Assembly: GCF_005116645.1 (NCBI RefSeq)
Contig: NZ_SWCM01000008.1
Location: 1 to 64,000 of the forward strand
Length of the DNA: 64,000 nucleotides
From: Desulfopila sp. IMCC35006
GTDB taxonomy: Bacteria > Desulfobacterota > Desulfobulbia > Desulfobulbales > Desulfocapsaceae
Reading direction: 5' to 3'
A program made the translations under genes and the position numbers. Of the stretch, positions 9,412-18,181 are shown piece after piece; position 1 is the stretch's first letter, and every line of letters begins with the position of its first letter. The notes below the pieces were generated by a model. The model saw nothing but the letters and a program-made list of their open reading frames with translations. It made no database searches and was not told where the DNA came from.

Positions 9412-11661
9412 ATGTTGGAAAAGCAAATCAGCGAATTACAGGAATATTTCTCCAGTTCCCGGTTTACGGGGATACAACGACTCTATTCCGAGCGGCAGGT
9501 GGCAGAGCAGCAGGGAACACTCGCCAATGATTATACGGTGGCGCGGGAGGCAGCGATAGGTTTTTTTCGCCTGTTACGGGAAAAATTTGCAACCAAAACC
9601 TCCATTACAACCTTCGGCCCTTATTCGCCAGGGCAGGCGGTAACCATAAAAAGGGCGGGTATCGAAGGGATCTACCTGGGCGGATGGGCAACGTCGGCAA
9701 AAGGCTCTATCAATGAAGACCCTGGAGCGGATTTGGCTTCTTACCCCCTTAGTCAGGTTCCCGACGAGGCTGCCGCCATCGTCAGAGCCCTGCTCACCGC
9801 CGACAAAAACCAGAAGTTCTTTCGCTCCCGTATGACGGAAGAACAACGGAAGAAGAGTCCGGAATTCGATTTCAGCCCCTATATCATTGCCGATGCCGAT
9901 ACAGGGCACGGTGGTGATGCCCATGTTCGTAACCTGATCCGACGTTTTGTGGAAGTAGGGGTTCCCGGCTACCATATTGAAGATCAACGACCAGGAACAA
10001 AGAAATGCGGTCATCAGGGCGGAAAAGTCCTGGTTCCCGTCGATGAACAGATAAAGCGACTGAATACGGCCCGTTTTCAACTGGATATAATGCGGGTGCC
10101 CGGCATCATCGTAGCCAGGACCGATGCTGAAGCAGCCACCCTGCTCGACAGTAATAATGACAGCAGGGACCACGCTTTCATCCTGGGGGCAACAAACATC
10201 AATGTGCCTCTGTATAAATTCTGTGCCTTGGCGGTGCAGCGTCTGTTCAATAAATCCGGGCATAAGGAAGTGCTCGGTCATTTACTCTATGATCTGGCCG
10301 AAGAGCAGTATGAGCTGGCCGTCAGCTGGTTTAAATCGGCTGATATCTATGACAAATTACAAACGATCATTGCTAAAAAGGTTTCAGCAGACGGGCTGGA
10401 ACTCGAGCACATGCTCGATGAGGCCATGACCACTGTCGTGCAGGCCTGGGAGAGTGATGCCGGGATCAAGACTTTCCCAGAAGCTGTTGCCGAGCGCATA
10501 AAGCTCCTCCAGGACGATGGCCAGGATACGGCAATGAGTGTAGAGGAATGGATGGCGTACGCTAAAAATGTATCGCACTATATGGCAAGGCAGAAGGCCA
10601 AACAGATTGGGGCCAATATTCCCTGGGACTGGAACCGGCCCAGAACAACGGAAGGTTATTTTCAGATTCGCGGTGGTATCGATTACGCCATTGCCAAATC
10701 CCTGGCAGTTGCTCCTTTTGCCGATCTTATCTGGATGGAGACTAAAACCGCCAACTTAAAGGAAGCCACTGAATTCGCCGAAGCCATCCATGCCGTTTAT
10801 CCGGACCAGATGCTGGCCTATAACCTCTCACCTTCATTTAACTGGGATACCACCGGGATGAGTGATGAAGAGATGCGCCGATTCCCAAGTGATATAGGCA
10901 AACTGGGGTATGTGTTCAACTTTATCACCTACGGCGGCCATCAGGCAGACGGTGTCGCCGGAGAAGAACTGGCAACCGCCCTAAAGCAGGATGGCATGCT
11001 TGCGCTGGCCCGATTACAGCGCAAACTTCGCCTGATTGAATCTCCATATACCACCCCGCAGAGCCTGGTCGGAGGTCCCCGGCTTGATGGTGCGCTTTCT
11101 GCCTGTTCCGGTCGAACTGCAACAACCAAAGCAATGGGCAAGGGCTCCACCCAGTTTCAGCATCTCATCCACACCGAACCACCGATATCACTCCTTGATG
11201 GATGGCTTGCCAAATGGTCCGAACACAACAAGGTTGACCTGAAACTTTCGGCACGACTCAGGCCACAAACCCAGGGTTCCGACATCCTGAAGCTTGAAGT
11301 TTTTGACCGTGCAGAGACCAAGGTAGCCGAAGTGGTGTTTACCGTCATATGCGACCGCGAGGATAAAGTGTTCTTGTTTATCCGTAATCAGATCCTGCAC
11401 GATACCGGTTTGCGAAGAAAGAGGTTTATGACACTGCTCCACATCTTTTTGATACATCGGTATAAGGCGGACATTATTCAGTATATGACCCCGACCGATG
11501 ATAATCGTCAGCAGATAAATGGCATGAAACGGCATGAATTATTTGAAGATGTCATTGAGGAAATTGGCGATATCATTGTCGCCCATGTAAACAGGAAGGC
11601 TGTTGCCGAAATGGCCAGGCATGACGGCCAGGGGATACAGCAACTCATAAATAAAGGGTAA
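9412..11661 (+). CDS. aceA: Isocitrate lyase, long form
   Basis: Splits isocitrate into succinate and glyoxylate. ATG 9412 is preferred over upstream in-frame ATGs because GAGGGAGAAAACC precedes it and it avoids overlapping aceB; the product is 749 residues. Motifs are ADADTGHGG near 160 (Mg-binding region), [13 protein letters not shown] near 197 (catalytic cysteine signature KKCGH) and WMETKTANL near 443. Classical enterobacterial enzymes have about 434 residues; this one belongs to the longer class with an internal insertion and C-terminal extension. The last 100 residues do not look like the catalytic barrel. Co-transcription with aceB is very likely. Confidence 0.95.
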   Translation: MLEKQISELQEYFSSSRFTGIQRLYSERQVAEQQGTLANDYTVAREAAIGFFRLLREKFATKTSITTFGPYSPGQAVTIKRAGIEGIYLGGWATSAKGSINEDPGADLASYPLSQVPDEAAAIVRALLTADKNQKFFRSRMTEEQRKKSPEFDFSPYIIADADTGHGGDAHVRNLIRRFVEVGVPGYHIEDQRPGTKKCGHQGGKVLVPVDEQIKRLNTARFQLDIMRVPGIIVARTDAEAATLLDSNNDSRDHAFILGATNINVPLYKFCALAVQRLFNKSGHKEVLGHLLYDLAEEQYELAVSWFKSADIYDKLQTIIAKKVSADGLELEHMLDEAMTTVVQAWESDAGIKTFPEAVAERIKLLQDDGQDTAMSVEEWMAYAKNVSHYMARQKAKQIGANIPWDWNRPRTTEGYFQIRGGIDYAIAKSLAVAPFADLIWMETKTANLKEATEFAEAIHAVYPDQMLAYNLSPSFNWDTTGMSDEEMRRFPSDIGKLGYVFNFITYGGHQADGVAGEELATALKQDGMLALARLQRKLRLIESPYTTPQSLVGGPRLDGALSACSGRTATTKAMGKGSTQFQHLIHTEPPISLLDGWLAKWSEHNKVDLKLSARLRPQTQGSDILKLEVFDRAETKVAEVVFTVICDREDKVFLFIRNQILHDTGLRRKRFMTLLHIFLIHRYKADIIQYMTPTDDNRQQINGMKRHELFEDVIEEIGDIIVAHVNRKAVAEMARHDGQGIQQLINKG

Positions 11662-11753
11662 TGGTTCCGGCGATACCAATAGCCTGCTCTCTACCGGAAT
11701 ATGTTCATGCGTTGAGCGTATTCCGGTTCGATCCTCGTCTCCAGTGCTGTAAA

Positions 11754-11786
11754 AAACTCCAGTACCGGTTCCCGGCACTGGAGTTT
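11754..11786. terminator. Likely bidirectional terminator between convergent aceA and usp
   Basis: AAACTCCAGT (11754-11763) pairs perfectly with ACTGGAGTTT (11777-11786). An A-run precedes the stem and T-rich sequence follows it. It sits between the stop codons of isocitrate lyase (plus strand) and the universal stress protein (minus strand). Confidence 0.75.
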
Positions 11787-11900
11787 GATTTGAGAACCTT
11801 GCCCCATGCCCCGGACCGAAATCGGCCGGATACCTGTTTCGATCGAGATTGATAAAGAATTAATGAATGGGGTCGGCTTTACTGTGCGTCTCCTGGCTGT

Positions 11901-12410
11901 TTATTTGATCTCTTCGGTGAATCCTTTGGGAACTCTCACCACCAGGACTGGTTGTGTCGCATTGTGCAGAACTTTACGAGTCGTGCTTCCCATCACTATT
12001 TCACTGACCTTGCCGTGACTTTGTGCACCCATGACAATCAGATCGGCAGAAACTTCCTTGGCGAGATTGACAATAACCTGATCGGGATAGCCGTCAACGA
12101 CGTGGATGGCACTGACGGGATTGTCACAGGGCGGCTTATGATTGCATTCCGTGTTGCAGAGTTTCTCTATTCGTTCTTTGAGCTGCATTTTGACGACTTC
12201 CCGGGCCTTGCTGTGCATCTGTTCCGAGCTTTCATGGGAGATATACTGTTCAACCAGACTCTGGCCAAAAGTTGTCAGAGGCTCCATGCCGTGGACGGCG
12301 ACTATTTTTGCTTTGTGCTGGCGGGCCAGGGCCAGGGCATAGCGGAATATGTACGGTGCTCCCGGGCCGAGGCCGGTGGCATAGAGGATGGTTTCAATTT
12401 TGGGCAGCAT
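11901..12410 (-). CDS. Universal stress protein (UspA family)
   Basis: A 169-residue single-domain Usp fold protein. It begins KIETILYATGLGPGA (first beta strand and loop), has KIVAVHG near 35 and DLIVMGAQSHGK then MGSTTRKVL near 128-150, ending VLVVRVPKG. The ATP-binding motif of the family is Gx2Gx9G(S/T); here the second glycine appears to be serine, so nucleotide binding is uncertain. AGGAGA precedes the ATG. It is probably soluble and its specific role is unknown. The small gene ending at 12498 is 87 bp upstream on the same strand. Confidence 0.9.
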   Translation of the reverse strand: MLPKIETILYATGLGPGAPYIFRYALALARQHKAKIVAVHGMEPLTTFGQSLVEQYISHESSEQMHSKAREVVKMQLKERIEKLCNTECNHKPPCDNPVSAIHVVDGYPDQVIVNLAKEVSADLIVMGAQSHGKVSEIVMGSTTRKVLHNATQPVLVVRVPKGFTEEIK

Positions 12411-12497
12411 ATCGTTCTCCTGATGGTGGAATAAAAAATGTATTATCCCCGCCTTAATTTTCAGTTATCCTGCGAAATTAGGGCGGGGATGATGGAA

Positions 12498-12668
12498 CTA
12501 GCTTATTTTTTCCGGTTTACATACGTTTTCGGCCTTCGCCGCGCTCCGGCCACATCCCTTGCAATAATGGGTTGCCGGTTGAATCAGTGCTATATATGCT
12601 TTGGGATCCTTTATATGCAGCTCTTCATCGACATGAGCACAGAGCGTCTTTTGTTTGTTATCGCTCAT
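12498..12668 (-). CDS. Small 56-residue CxxCG-motif protein
   Basis: A 56-codon gene read on the minus strand, with a strong GGAGGT ribosome binding site 7 nt before the ATG at 12668 and a TAG stop at 12498-12500. The product begins MSDNKQKTLCAHVDEEL, has HYCKGCGRSA in the middle and NVCKPEKI near the end, giving four cysteines. Such small proteins with a CxxCGR...LCKP pattern are widespread hypothetical proteins in Desulfobacterota, as I recall; a small metal site is possible. Function unknown. It lies between xdhC and usp on the same strand. Confidence 0.75.
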   Translation of the reverse strand: MSDNKQKTLCAHVDEELHIKDPKAYIALIQPATHYCKGCGRSAAKAENVCKPEKIS

Positions 12669-12976
12669 GATGTACCTCCAGTATGAATAGTGTTAAGTAA
12701 CCAGGTTTTGCCGAGCGAACACCTCTTGCATGGGATATTCGCTTGTCTGAAATACAGGATAGACACGGAGCGATGCATGTCAAGCAAGTGGATAGCTTTC
12801 AGGCACATACCGTCATTATCGGCCATTTTGACTGTTTCGATGAAACAATGAGCCCTTTGCTGTGAAGGGCGATGGCAAACAGTGGCCCTGGATGTTTTCG
12901 TGCCGGAGTGGTCCGGCCTAGGGCCACCCATCTGAGAAGAAAGTCCCGCAGTCAGGATTACGGCTCAGACGAGGTG
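12669..12976. other. Intergenic region downstream of xdhC
   Basis: No gene supported in these 308 bp. It contains two short inverted repeats: TGTTTC-GAT-GAAACA (12833-12847) and GCCCTT...AAGGGC (12852-12870). The second could be a weak terminator for xdhC, which reads toward it, but no good T-run follows on that strand. The promoter of the small gene starting at 12668 should lie here. Confidence 0.4.
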
Positions 12977-14014
12977 TCACGCCTTCCTGCCGGTCGCACG
13001 CTGGAAAATAAGTTCCCCGACAATACTCACCGCAATCTCTTCTGGGGTGTCAGCTTTGATTGCCATGCCGATCGGACAGTGAACCTGTTCCAGCTGTGCC
13101 TCTTTGACACCCTTCTTGATCAGGTTGGCATAGATAGCGCTGCGTTTTTTGCGGCTGCCGATCATGCCTATGTACCCGGCTTTGGTCCCCAGGGCCTGGT
13201 CGAGCACCTCCATGTCGTGCATATGGCCGCGGGTGACGATCACCAGATAGCAGTCTTCGTCAATGTCATATTCTTTGAAACACTCGGCAAAGGAGGGCAG
13301 CACCTTGATTTCGTCGGCCTGGGGAAATCGTTCTCTGTTGGCGAAATCGCTCCGGTCATCCATCACGATGACCCGAAACCCGACCCGGGCCGCAGCTTCC
13401 GCGGTGCAGGCAGCCACATGACCGGATCCGATCAGAAAGAGATTGCCGCCGACGGCAAAATACGAGGCCAGATATTCCCGGCCCGCATACTCGATCAAGG
13501 TGCAGTCCGAGGTCGAAGAACGGATCTGATTGACCGCCGCCAGGAGTTGCGCGGGAACATCGTCACGGCTGGCCCGGCCCTTATGATCGATGACAAAACG
13601 TTGGTCGCCGCTGTCGGCGTCAAGCGGGGAAATGAGGGTAATCCGGTGTCCCAAGGCCATGGCTGCATTCAGAGATTGGAAAACCGTTCTGTTGGCATCG
13701 TTGGCCCGGATAAATTCCAGGAACAACTCCAGTTTCCCGCCGCAAATCATATCGGTGATTGTGGCATCATCGTTGGTGAGATCAAAGCTTCGGCGGGTTC
13801 CGTGAGCGTCGGCAAAACATTTATCTGCCTCCTTGATGGCCAGGGCCTCGACCATACCACCGCCGATGGTTCCAATTATGCCGCCGTCACGGCGAACAAT
13901 CATTTTGGCCCCAGCCAGTCGAGGCGTGGATCCTGACTGGCTGGAGACGGTGACAAGAACCAGATCTGCCCCGTCACTTAACAAGGTGCAGAGCTGTTGG
14001 ATGAGCTTTCTCAT
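12977..14014 (-). CDS. xdhC: XdhC/CoxI-family molybdenum hydroxylase maturation protein
   Basis: A 345-residue protein. The N-terminal XdhC_CoxI part carries VTVSSQSGSTPRLAGAKM near 22-39 and GTIGGGMVEA near 48. The C-terminal Rossmann domain has LFLIGSGHVAACTAEAA near 177 and IGMIGSRKKR near 275, and ends with CPIGM...TPEEIAVSI. XdhC sulfurates the molybdenum cofactor and inserts it into xanthine-dehydrogenase-type hydroxylases. Its position after selD and yedF suggests a role in maturing selenium-dependent molybdenum hydroxylases; this is inference from context, and no hydroxylase gene is in the window. Confidence 0.9.
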   Translation of the reverse strand: MRKLIQQLCTLLSDGADLVLVTVSSQSGSTPRLAGAKMIVRRDGGIIGTIGGGMVEALAIKEADKCFADAHGTRRSFDLTNDDATITDMICGGKLELFLEFIRANDANRTVFQSLNAAMALGHRITLISPLDADSGDQRFVIDHKGRASRDDVPAQLLAAVNQIRSSTSDCTLIEYAGREYLASYFAVGGNLFLIGSGHVAACTAEAAARVGFRVIVMDDRSDFANRERFPQADEIKVLPSFAECFKEYDIDEDCYLVIVTRGHMHDMEVLDQALGTKAGYIGMIGSRKKRSAIYANLIKKGVKEAQLEQVHCPIGMAIKADTPEEIAVSIVGELIFQRATGRKA

Positions 14015-14106
14015 GTCCTGTTCACCGATCGTTTATTTTCGGGGATAGATGTACTTCGAGGATTTCTGGTTGTTGCATCAATGGTGCAGGCGATCTCCAG
14101 AGACAT
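14011..14106 (-). CDS. Possible 31-codon ORF coupled to xdhC
   Basis: Between yedF and xdhC a short frame begins MSLEIACTIDATTRNP and its TGA overlaps the xdhC ATG (ATGA-type overlap at 14011-14014). AAGGAAAC precedes its ATG. The arrangement would suit a translationally coupled leader. The peptide matches nothing I know, and the frame could be chance. Confidence 0.25.
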   Translation of the reverse strand: MSLEIACTIDATTRNPRSTSIPENKRSVNRT

Positions 14107-14140
14107 AGTGTTTCCTTGTCGTTTTGCCTTTATTTTTTCA

Positions 14141-14752
14141 CTAACTGATAGTAATGACCTTGTCGGCAAGTTGTGTGGCCATAACAATATCGAGCATATT
14201 CGTTGTGCCGCCGACTTTCTTATGCGCGGTGAGACCAAAATGCTCCAGGCAGGTACCACAGGCAAATATAATCACCCCGGATTTTTCATACTCCTGCAAC
14301 TCCTGCAGAACAGGGGATGATCCGATGGTCAGTTTTACCCCGCCATTGACGAAAATGAGCTGCCATAGATCCGTTCCCATTTCCTTGATGGTTTTCAGGT
14401 AACTGACCATCAGCTTACCACCGAGAACGTCATCGCCGGAACCAAGACAGTCACTGGTGACCAGGACGAGATTTTTTTGCGTGGCAGTATCCCGGCTGAC
14501 TTTTTTGGTCTCTGGTTGACTGTCATTTCCAACCCTTTGATGGCAGCGTGCCTCAAGCCGGAATATGCCGCCTTCCTGGCTGTCGGTCACGGTATAGCCT
14601 CTTGACTTGAGAAAGCGGGTGACATTTTCCATGGATGACCCATTGTCCACGAGGACCGTCATCTCTTTATCATTGTTCTGTTCGACACTATCTTTTACCA
14701 GCAGTACCGGGGCGGGACAGGTCAGGCCGCAGGCGTTAATTATTTTTCCCAT
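14141..14752 (-). CDS. yedF: YedF: TusA-like plus DsrE-like selenium metabolism protein
   Basis: A 203-residue two-domain protein. The N-terminal TusA/SirA-like domain (1-75) has INACGLTCPAPVLLVKD with the CPxP motif. The C-terminal DsrE/F-like domain (about 100-203) begins LVLVTSDCLGSGDD and carries IIFACGTCLEHFGL near 163. YedF is a genomic marker of selenium use and is thought to handle reactive selenium or sulfur; its exact reaction is not established. It follows selD by 14 nt and is almost certainly co-transcribed with it. Confidence 0.92.
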   Translation of the reverse strand: MGKIINACGLTCPAPVLLVKDSVEQNNDKEMTVLVDNGSSMENVTRFLKSRGYTVTDSQEGGIFRLEARCHQRVGNDSQPETKKVSRDTATQKNLVLVTSDCLGSGDDVLGGKLMVSYLKTIKEMGTDLWQLIFVNGGVKLTIGSSPVLQELQEYEKSGVIIFACGTCLEHFGLTAHKKVGGTTNMLDIVMATQLADKVITIS

Positions 14753-14766
14753 TGTATTTCCTTACC

Positions 14767-15813
14767 TTACAGAAGTTGAATTATATTTTTCGGATGTTCG
14801 GTCACAAAACCGATCACTGCTGCCTCGAAGATTCCTGCATCGTGCAGTCTTTGGAGAAGGGCGGGTATATCTTTTTCGGCGCAGCCCACCAGCAGGCCGC
14901 CCGAAGTCTGCGGGTCATAGAGAATGTCACGGAGAACAGGATCGAAAGTGGCGGATGCCTGGACCATATCTTTTCTGAATTCCCGATTTTTATGGGCGCC
15001 GACCGGAACAAAGCCCATTGCCCCAAATTCATAGGCTTCGGCCAGCAGCGGGATCTTGTCCGATGCAAGCGTTACGCCTATGCCGGTCCCGCAGATCATC
15101 TCGGCTATGTGACCGAGGAGGCCGAAGCCGGTTATGTCGGTGCAGGCAGAAATTGTAAATGCAGTCATTATTTCGGCAGCCTTGCGGTTCAGCGTGGCCA
15201 TCAGCTCGGTTACCTTTTGAATGGTGACATTAGAGGCCAGACCTGCTTTGATGGCGGTATTAATTATTCCTGTACCGAGCGGTTTGGTCAGTACCAGGCA
15301 ATCTCCTGGACGAAGGCCCTGGTTGGTGAGAATTTTCAATGGATGGATAAAACCGGTGATTGACAGGCCGTACTTCAATTCATCGTCTTCAACGCTATGT
15401 CCGCCGAGCAGCACCGTGTCTGCTTCCTTGAGTGTTGCTGCCCCGCCTGCGAGCATTTCCCGCAATGGTTCCCGGCCCATGCTCGTCATCGGATACGCCA
15501 CGATATTCATGGCGGTCTTGGGGACACCGCCCATCGCATAGACGTCGGAGAGGGCGTTTGCGGCGGCAATTCGACCGAAATCATAAGGATTGTCGACGAT
15601 TGGCGTAAAGAAATCCAGGGTCTGGATCAGGGCCAGTTCATCGGACACACGGTAAACCCCGGCATCATCCGAGGTTGCCATGCCGACCAGAACATTTTCG
15701 TTTGTAGGAAATTTTATGCCGCCGAGTGCTTGTTCCAGGTCCCCTGGAGAAAGTTTCGATGCTCAGCCGCCTCCCTTAACGCACGTGGTGAGTCGAACCA
15801 TCTTATTTTGCAT
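14767..15813 (-). CDS. selD: Selenophosphate synthase, selenocysteine-containing (TGA = Sec17)
   Basis: Makes selenophosphate from selenide and ATP. Starting at ATG 15813 (GGAGGAG before it), the frame reads MQNKMVRLTTCVKGGG, then TGA at 15763-15765, then ASKLSPGDL and a full-length SelD body with no further stop: 348 residues, the family length. The TGA falls at residue 17 and is followed by Lys20, the positions of catalytic Cys17 and Lys20 in E. coli SelD, so it should be read as selenocysteine. A gene finder that stops at TGA would start at an internal ATG (15681) and lose the catalytic N-terminus. Later motifs include ANALSDVYAMGG, TDITGFGLLGH and DPQTSGGLL. The upstream CxxC gene overlaps the start by 11 nt. 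Confidence 0.95.
15734..15748 (-). promoter_or_regulatory. Candidate SECIS hairpin in selD
   Basis: On the coding strand, TCCAGG-GGA-CCTGGA forms a perfect 6-bp stem starting 14 nt after the Sec TGA. Bacterial SECIS elements sit directly downstream of the UGA with a short apical loop containing G. Position and shape fit; SelB recognition cannot be judged by eye. Confidence 0.65.
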
Positions 15814-16021
15814 TTTCTCCTCCGGTGAGTGGACATAGGGCATCTTTCACGTCGTACTGGTGTTTCTGTCCGCACAGCGGACATCCTGCGTTCAGACTGA
15901 TTATTCCCTGGAGTTCTTTTACGCCTGCTCCATCTTCAACGATTCGGTGCCCGGGAAGGAGGGCATAATCGTCAGACGCAAACGTGATCTTCTTTATTGG
16001 ACATGTGAAGTAAAGTTTCAT
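15803..16021 (-). CDS. Small protein with CxxC motif, overlapping selD
   Basis: A 72-residue protein beginning MKLYFTCPIKKITFASDDY and ending in AGCPLCGQKHQYDVKD; the CPLCG pair and other cysteines suggest a zinc-ribbon-like fold. Its end overlaps the selD start by 11 nt, which argues for translational coupling and for being the first gene of a selD-yedF-xdhC operon. No strong ribosome binding site precedes the ATG, so the start is less certain. Function unknown. Confidence 0.65.
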   Translation of the reverse strand: MKLYFTCPIKKITFASDDYALLPGHRIVEDGAGVKELQGIISLNAGCPLCGQKHQYDVKDALCPLTGGENAK

Positions 16022-16487
16022 GTTTTTTGCCAGATTACAAAACGGGAATAATTACAGCAGCACACTCTCTGCAGCCCATTCGGTAATTTTACATGCGTCG
16101 TTCAATATATCAAATAGCATTTACCGATTAATAAATCGACTTCTATCTGCAATTGTAATCTTTTCTGGATATCGTTGAAACCTGATTATTTCCATGCCGT
16201 TATTGATCAAAGGGGAGGTAGCAACAACGTGTTTCGTCTTTAGGAGGGACACTTTTGTCAGATTCTCTGTGGCATTGCCACCAAATTGTCGCAAATGGTT
16301 GAGAAAGGAAGTTGAGAATTTTTTTTGCTCGCACGGGTTGGGGGATTGCTTACCCTCTCGACATGCCACTTTATTTTCTGCATTTTATAGTATAGTTGGC
16401 GGGTTACGGTTTTTCCTGTTCACGTGTTGTCGTTTTTTTGCCTTTGGCCTGCATTTTGCTTTGCCTCAGACATACTTTTCCATTAAT
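16022..16487. other. Divergent intergenic region, selD operon / modE
   Basis: About 470 bp between the minus-strand selenium operon and modE. It should hold promoters for both. A plus-strand open frame (16194-16508) has no family resemblance and runs into the operator, so I do not call it a gene. No molybdenum-cofactor riboswitch architecture was recognised. Confidence 0.4.
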
Positions 16488-16510
16488 CGTTATGTCGAAA
16501 AAGGATAACG
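16488..16510. promoter_or_regulatory. ModE-type operator upstream of modE
   Basis: CGTTAT (16488-16493), an 11-nt spacer and ATAACG (16505-16510) form a perfect inverted repeat. From memory, the E. coli modA operator has the same half-sites with a spacer of about 12 nt. It ends 21 bp before the modE ATG and suggests molybdate-dependent autorepression of the mod operon. Confidence 0.75.
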
Positions 16511-16531
16511 AAAAGTACATCGGGGGAATTC

Positions 16532-17329
16532 ATGGCCGAGCGAGTACCGGAGTCTGACGATATCATTTATCAAATCATGGGCTGGACTGCCGCAAGACCG
16601 GCAGTTTTATTACTTCAGGCGCTTGAGCGGACCGGGTCGATCAACAGTGCGGCTCAGGTGCTTGGCATACAGTATAAATCCGCCTGGCAGAAGCTTGACC
16701 AGATCAACAATCTTCTGCCTTACCCGTTGGTTGTCAAGCGAGCGGGCGGCAGTGGGGGAGGTGGGTCGGTTCTGACCGAGGAAGGGCAAAAACTCCTTGG
16801 ACGCATCGATATGCTGCAAAAGGAATTTGCCCTGTTTATGCAGTTTTTTGGCGAAAATCCCCGGGAAGCCCTGGAGACCTTGAAAACGTTACGGAGGATA
16901 GAGATGAAGCTCAGCGCCCGGAATGTTTGGCTTGGAAGAGTTGTCGGTGTTGAGCAAGGGGCAGTCAACAGCGTCATCAACCTTCAGCTCAAGGGCGGTG
17001 ACAAAATCAGCTCCGTCATTACCGGTAGCTCTGTGAAGCGCCTTGAACTTGCGCCTGGCAAAGAGGTAATGGCAATCGTCAAGGCGTCGTCTGTTCTTCT
17101 CGGCAGCGACATTGAACCGCAGAAGATATCGGCTCGTAATATTCTCACCGGGGTCATCAGCACTATAATCCCCGGTGCGGTGAACGACGAGGTCACCGTT
17201 GATCTGCCCGGTGGCAGCACCGTTACCTCGATTATCACTTCGGCCAGCGTTCAAAGACTGGGACTTGCTGTTGGGGGTGAGATCTCGGCCATTATCAAGG
17301 CCTCTGATGTCCTGCTGGCTATAGTATAA
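16532..17329 (+). CDS. modE: ModE-type molybdate-responsive regulator
   Basis: A 265-residue regulator. The N-terminal winged helix (about 20-90) has TGSINSAAQVLGIQYKSAWQ and VLTEEGQKLL, as in the LysR-type head of ModE. Two Mop/TOBE molybdate-binding repeats follow (about 130-197 and 200-265): KLSARNVWLGRV...VKASSVLLG and ISARNILTGVI...IKASDVLLA. The full-length E. coli layout is conserved. It heads modABC with a 55-bp gap, and a ModE-type operator lies just upstream. Confidence 0.95.
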   Translation: MAERVPESDDIIYQIMGWTAARPAVLLLQALERTGSINSAAQVLGIQYKSAWQKLDQINNLLPYPLVVKRAGGSGGGGSVLTEEGQKLLGRIDMLQKEFALFMQFFGENPREALETLKTLRRIEMKLSARNVWLGRVVGVEQGAVNSVINLQLKGGDKISSVITGSSVKRLELAPGKEVMAIVKASSVLLGSDIEPQKISARNILTGVISTIIPGAVNDEVTVDLPGGSTVTSIITSASVQRLGLAVGGEISAIIKASDVLLAIV

Positions 17330-17384
17330 GCTATCGACTACATATCAGAAAAATCGACACAATTGCCCAGAAGAGGAGCTCGTT

Positions 17385-18134
17385 ATGAAAGTTAAAATGC
17401 TTTTTGCCGTCCTGTTGTTTCAGATTTGTACGCTGGTGGGTGCCCAGGCGCGAATCGTTCATCTCTCGGTTGCGGCAAGCATGACTGATGCCTTTAACGC
17501 GATAACCGCAGGATTCACCGCACAACATCCTGAAGCAGAATTCCAACCGAATTTCGCCTCCTCCGGCAGCCTGGCAAAGCAGATCGAGCAGGGGGCTCCG
17601 GCCGACATATATGTTTCGGCCAATCCCAAATGGATGAAATATCTTCTTGAAAAACAGCTCATTGAACCGGGAACCGATCGAGTTTTTGCCTATAATAAAC
17701 TGGTATTTGTTGGCGAAAAGAAGGCCACTGATCTTTCCATGCAATCTCTGGCCACCCTCGATCGCATCGCTTTAGGCAGTCCCCAGAATGTTCCGGCCGG
17801 GCAGTATGCCAGGCAGGCCATGGAGCACGTTGGTGTGTACACCACCCTCGAACAGGAAAAGAAACTGGTTATGGCCAAAGATGTCCGCCAGGCCCTGCTC
17901 TATGCCGATCGGGGTGAGGTGGACGGGGCATTTGTCTACCGGACCGATGCACTGCTCGCCACCAATGCCATAATTCTCTTTACTGTGCCGGATACGTTGT
18001 ATGATCGGGTCTCCTACCCAATGGCTCTGACCATAACAGGTGCCCAAAATGCGCTGGCCAAGGAATTTTATGCCTATCTGACGAGTCCGGAAGCGATAGC
18101 CATTCTGAACAAATATGGTTTTGAGTCTAATTAG
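17385..18134 (+). CDS. modA: Molybdate ABC transporter periplasmic binding protein
   Basis: A 249-residue secreted binding protein that captures molybdate or tungstate. A signal peptide (MKVKMLFAVLLFQICTLVGA, cut near AQA) is followed by VAASMTDAFNAI, SSGSLAKQIEQGAPADIY (oxyanion-binding serines) and the closing AIAILNKYGF typical of ModA. GAGGAGCTC precedes the ATG. It is followed by modB after 47 bp. Confidence 0.95.
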   Translation: MKVKMLFAVLLFQICTLVGAQARIVHLSVAASMTDAFNAITAGFTAQHPEAEFQPNFASSGSLAKQIEQGAPADIYVSANPKWMKYLLEKQLIEPGTDRVFAYNKLVFVGEKKATDLSMQSLATLDRIALGSPQNVPAGQYARQAMEHVGVYTTLEQEKKLVMAKDVRQALLYADRGEVDGAFVYRTDALLATNAIILFTVPDTLYDRVSYPMALTITGAQNALAKEFYAYLTSPEAIAILNKYGFESN

Positions 18135-18181
18135 GTATTCATTTTTTCAAATCAGCATATCCAATACCCGAGGAACAGGAC

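Noticed and set aside
11711-11760. tRNA-like T-loop sequence (GGTTCGATCC)
   Set aside because: No acceptor stem, anticodon arm or CCA-like end can be built around it; it lies beside a terminator.
12872-13936. 354-codon plus-strand open frame opposite xdhC
   Set aside because: It is antisense to a clear XdhC homologue along its length, has no ribosome binding site and resembles no family.
14767-15681. SelD starting at internal ATG 15681 as a 304-residue protein
   Set aside because: This would remove the catalytic Sec17/Lys20 region; upstream codons through the TGA clearly continue SelD.
16194-16508. 104-codon open frame upstream of modE
   Set aside because: It runs across the ModE-type operator, has unusual composition and matches no family.
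16022-16531. Molybdenum-cofactor riboswitch before modE or the selD operon
   Set aside because: No long multi-stem leader of the expected kind was recognised; the ModE-type operator explains regulation more simply.
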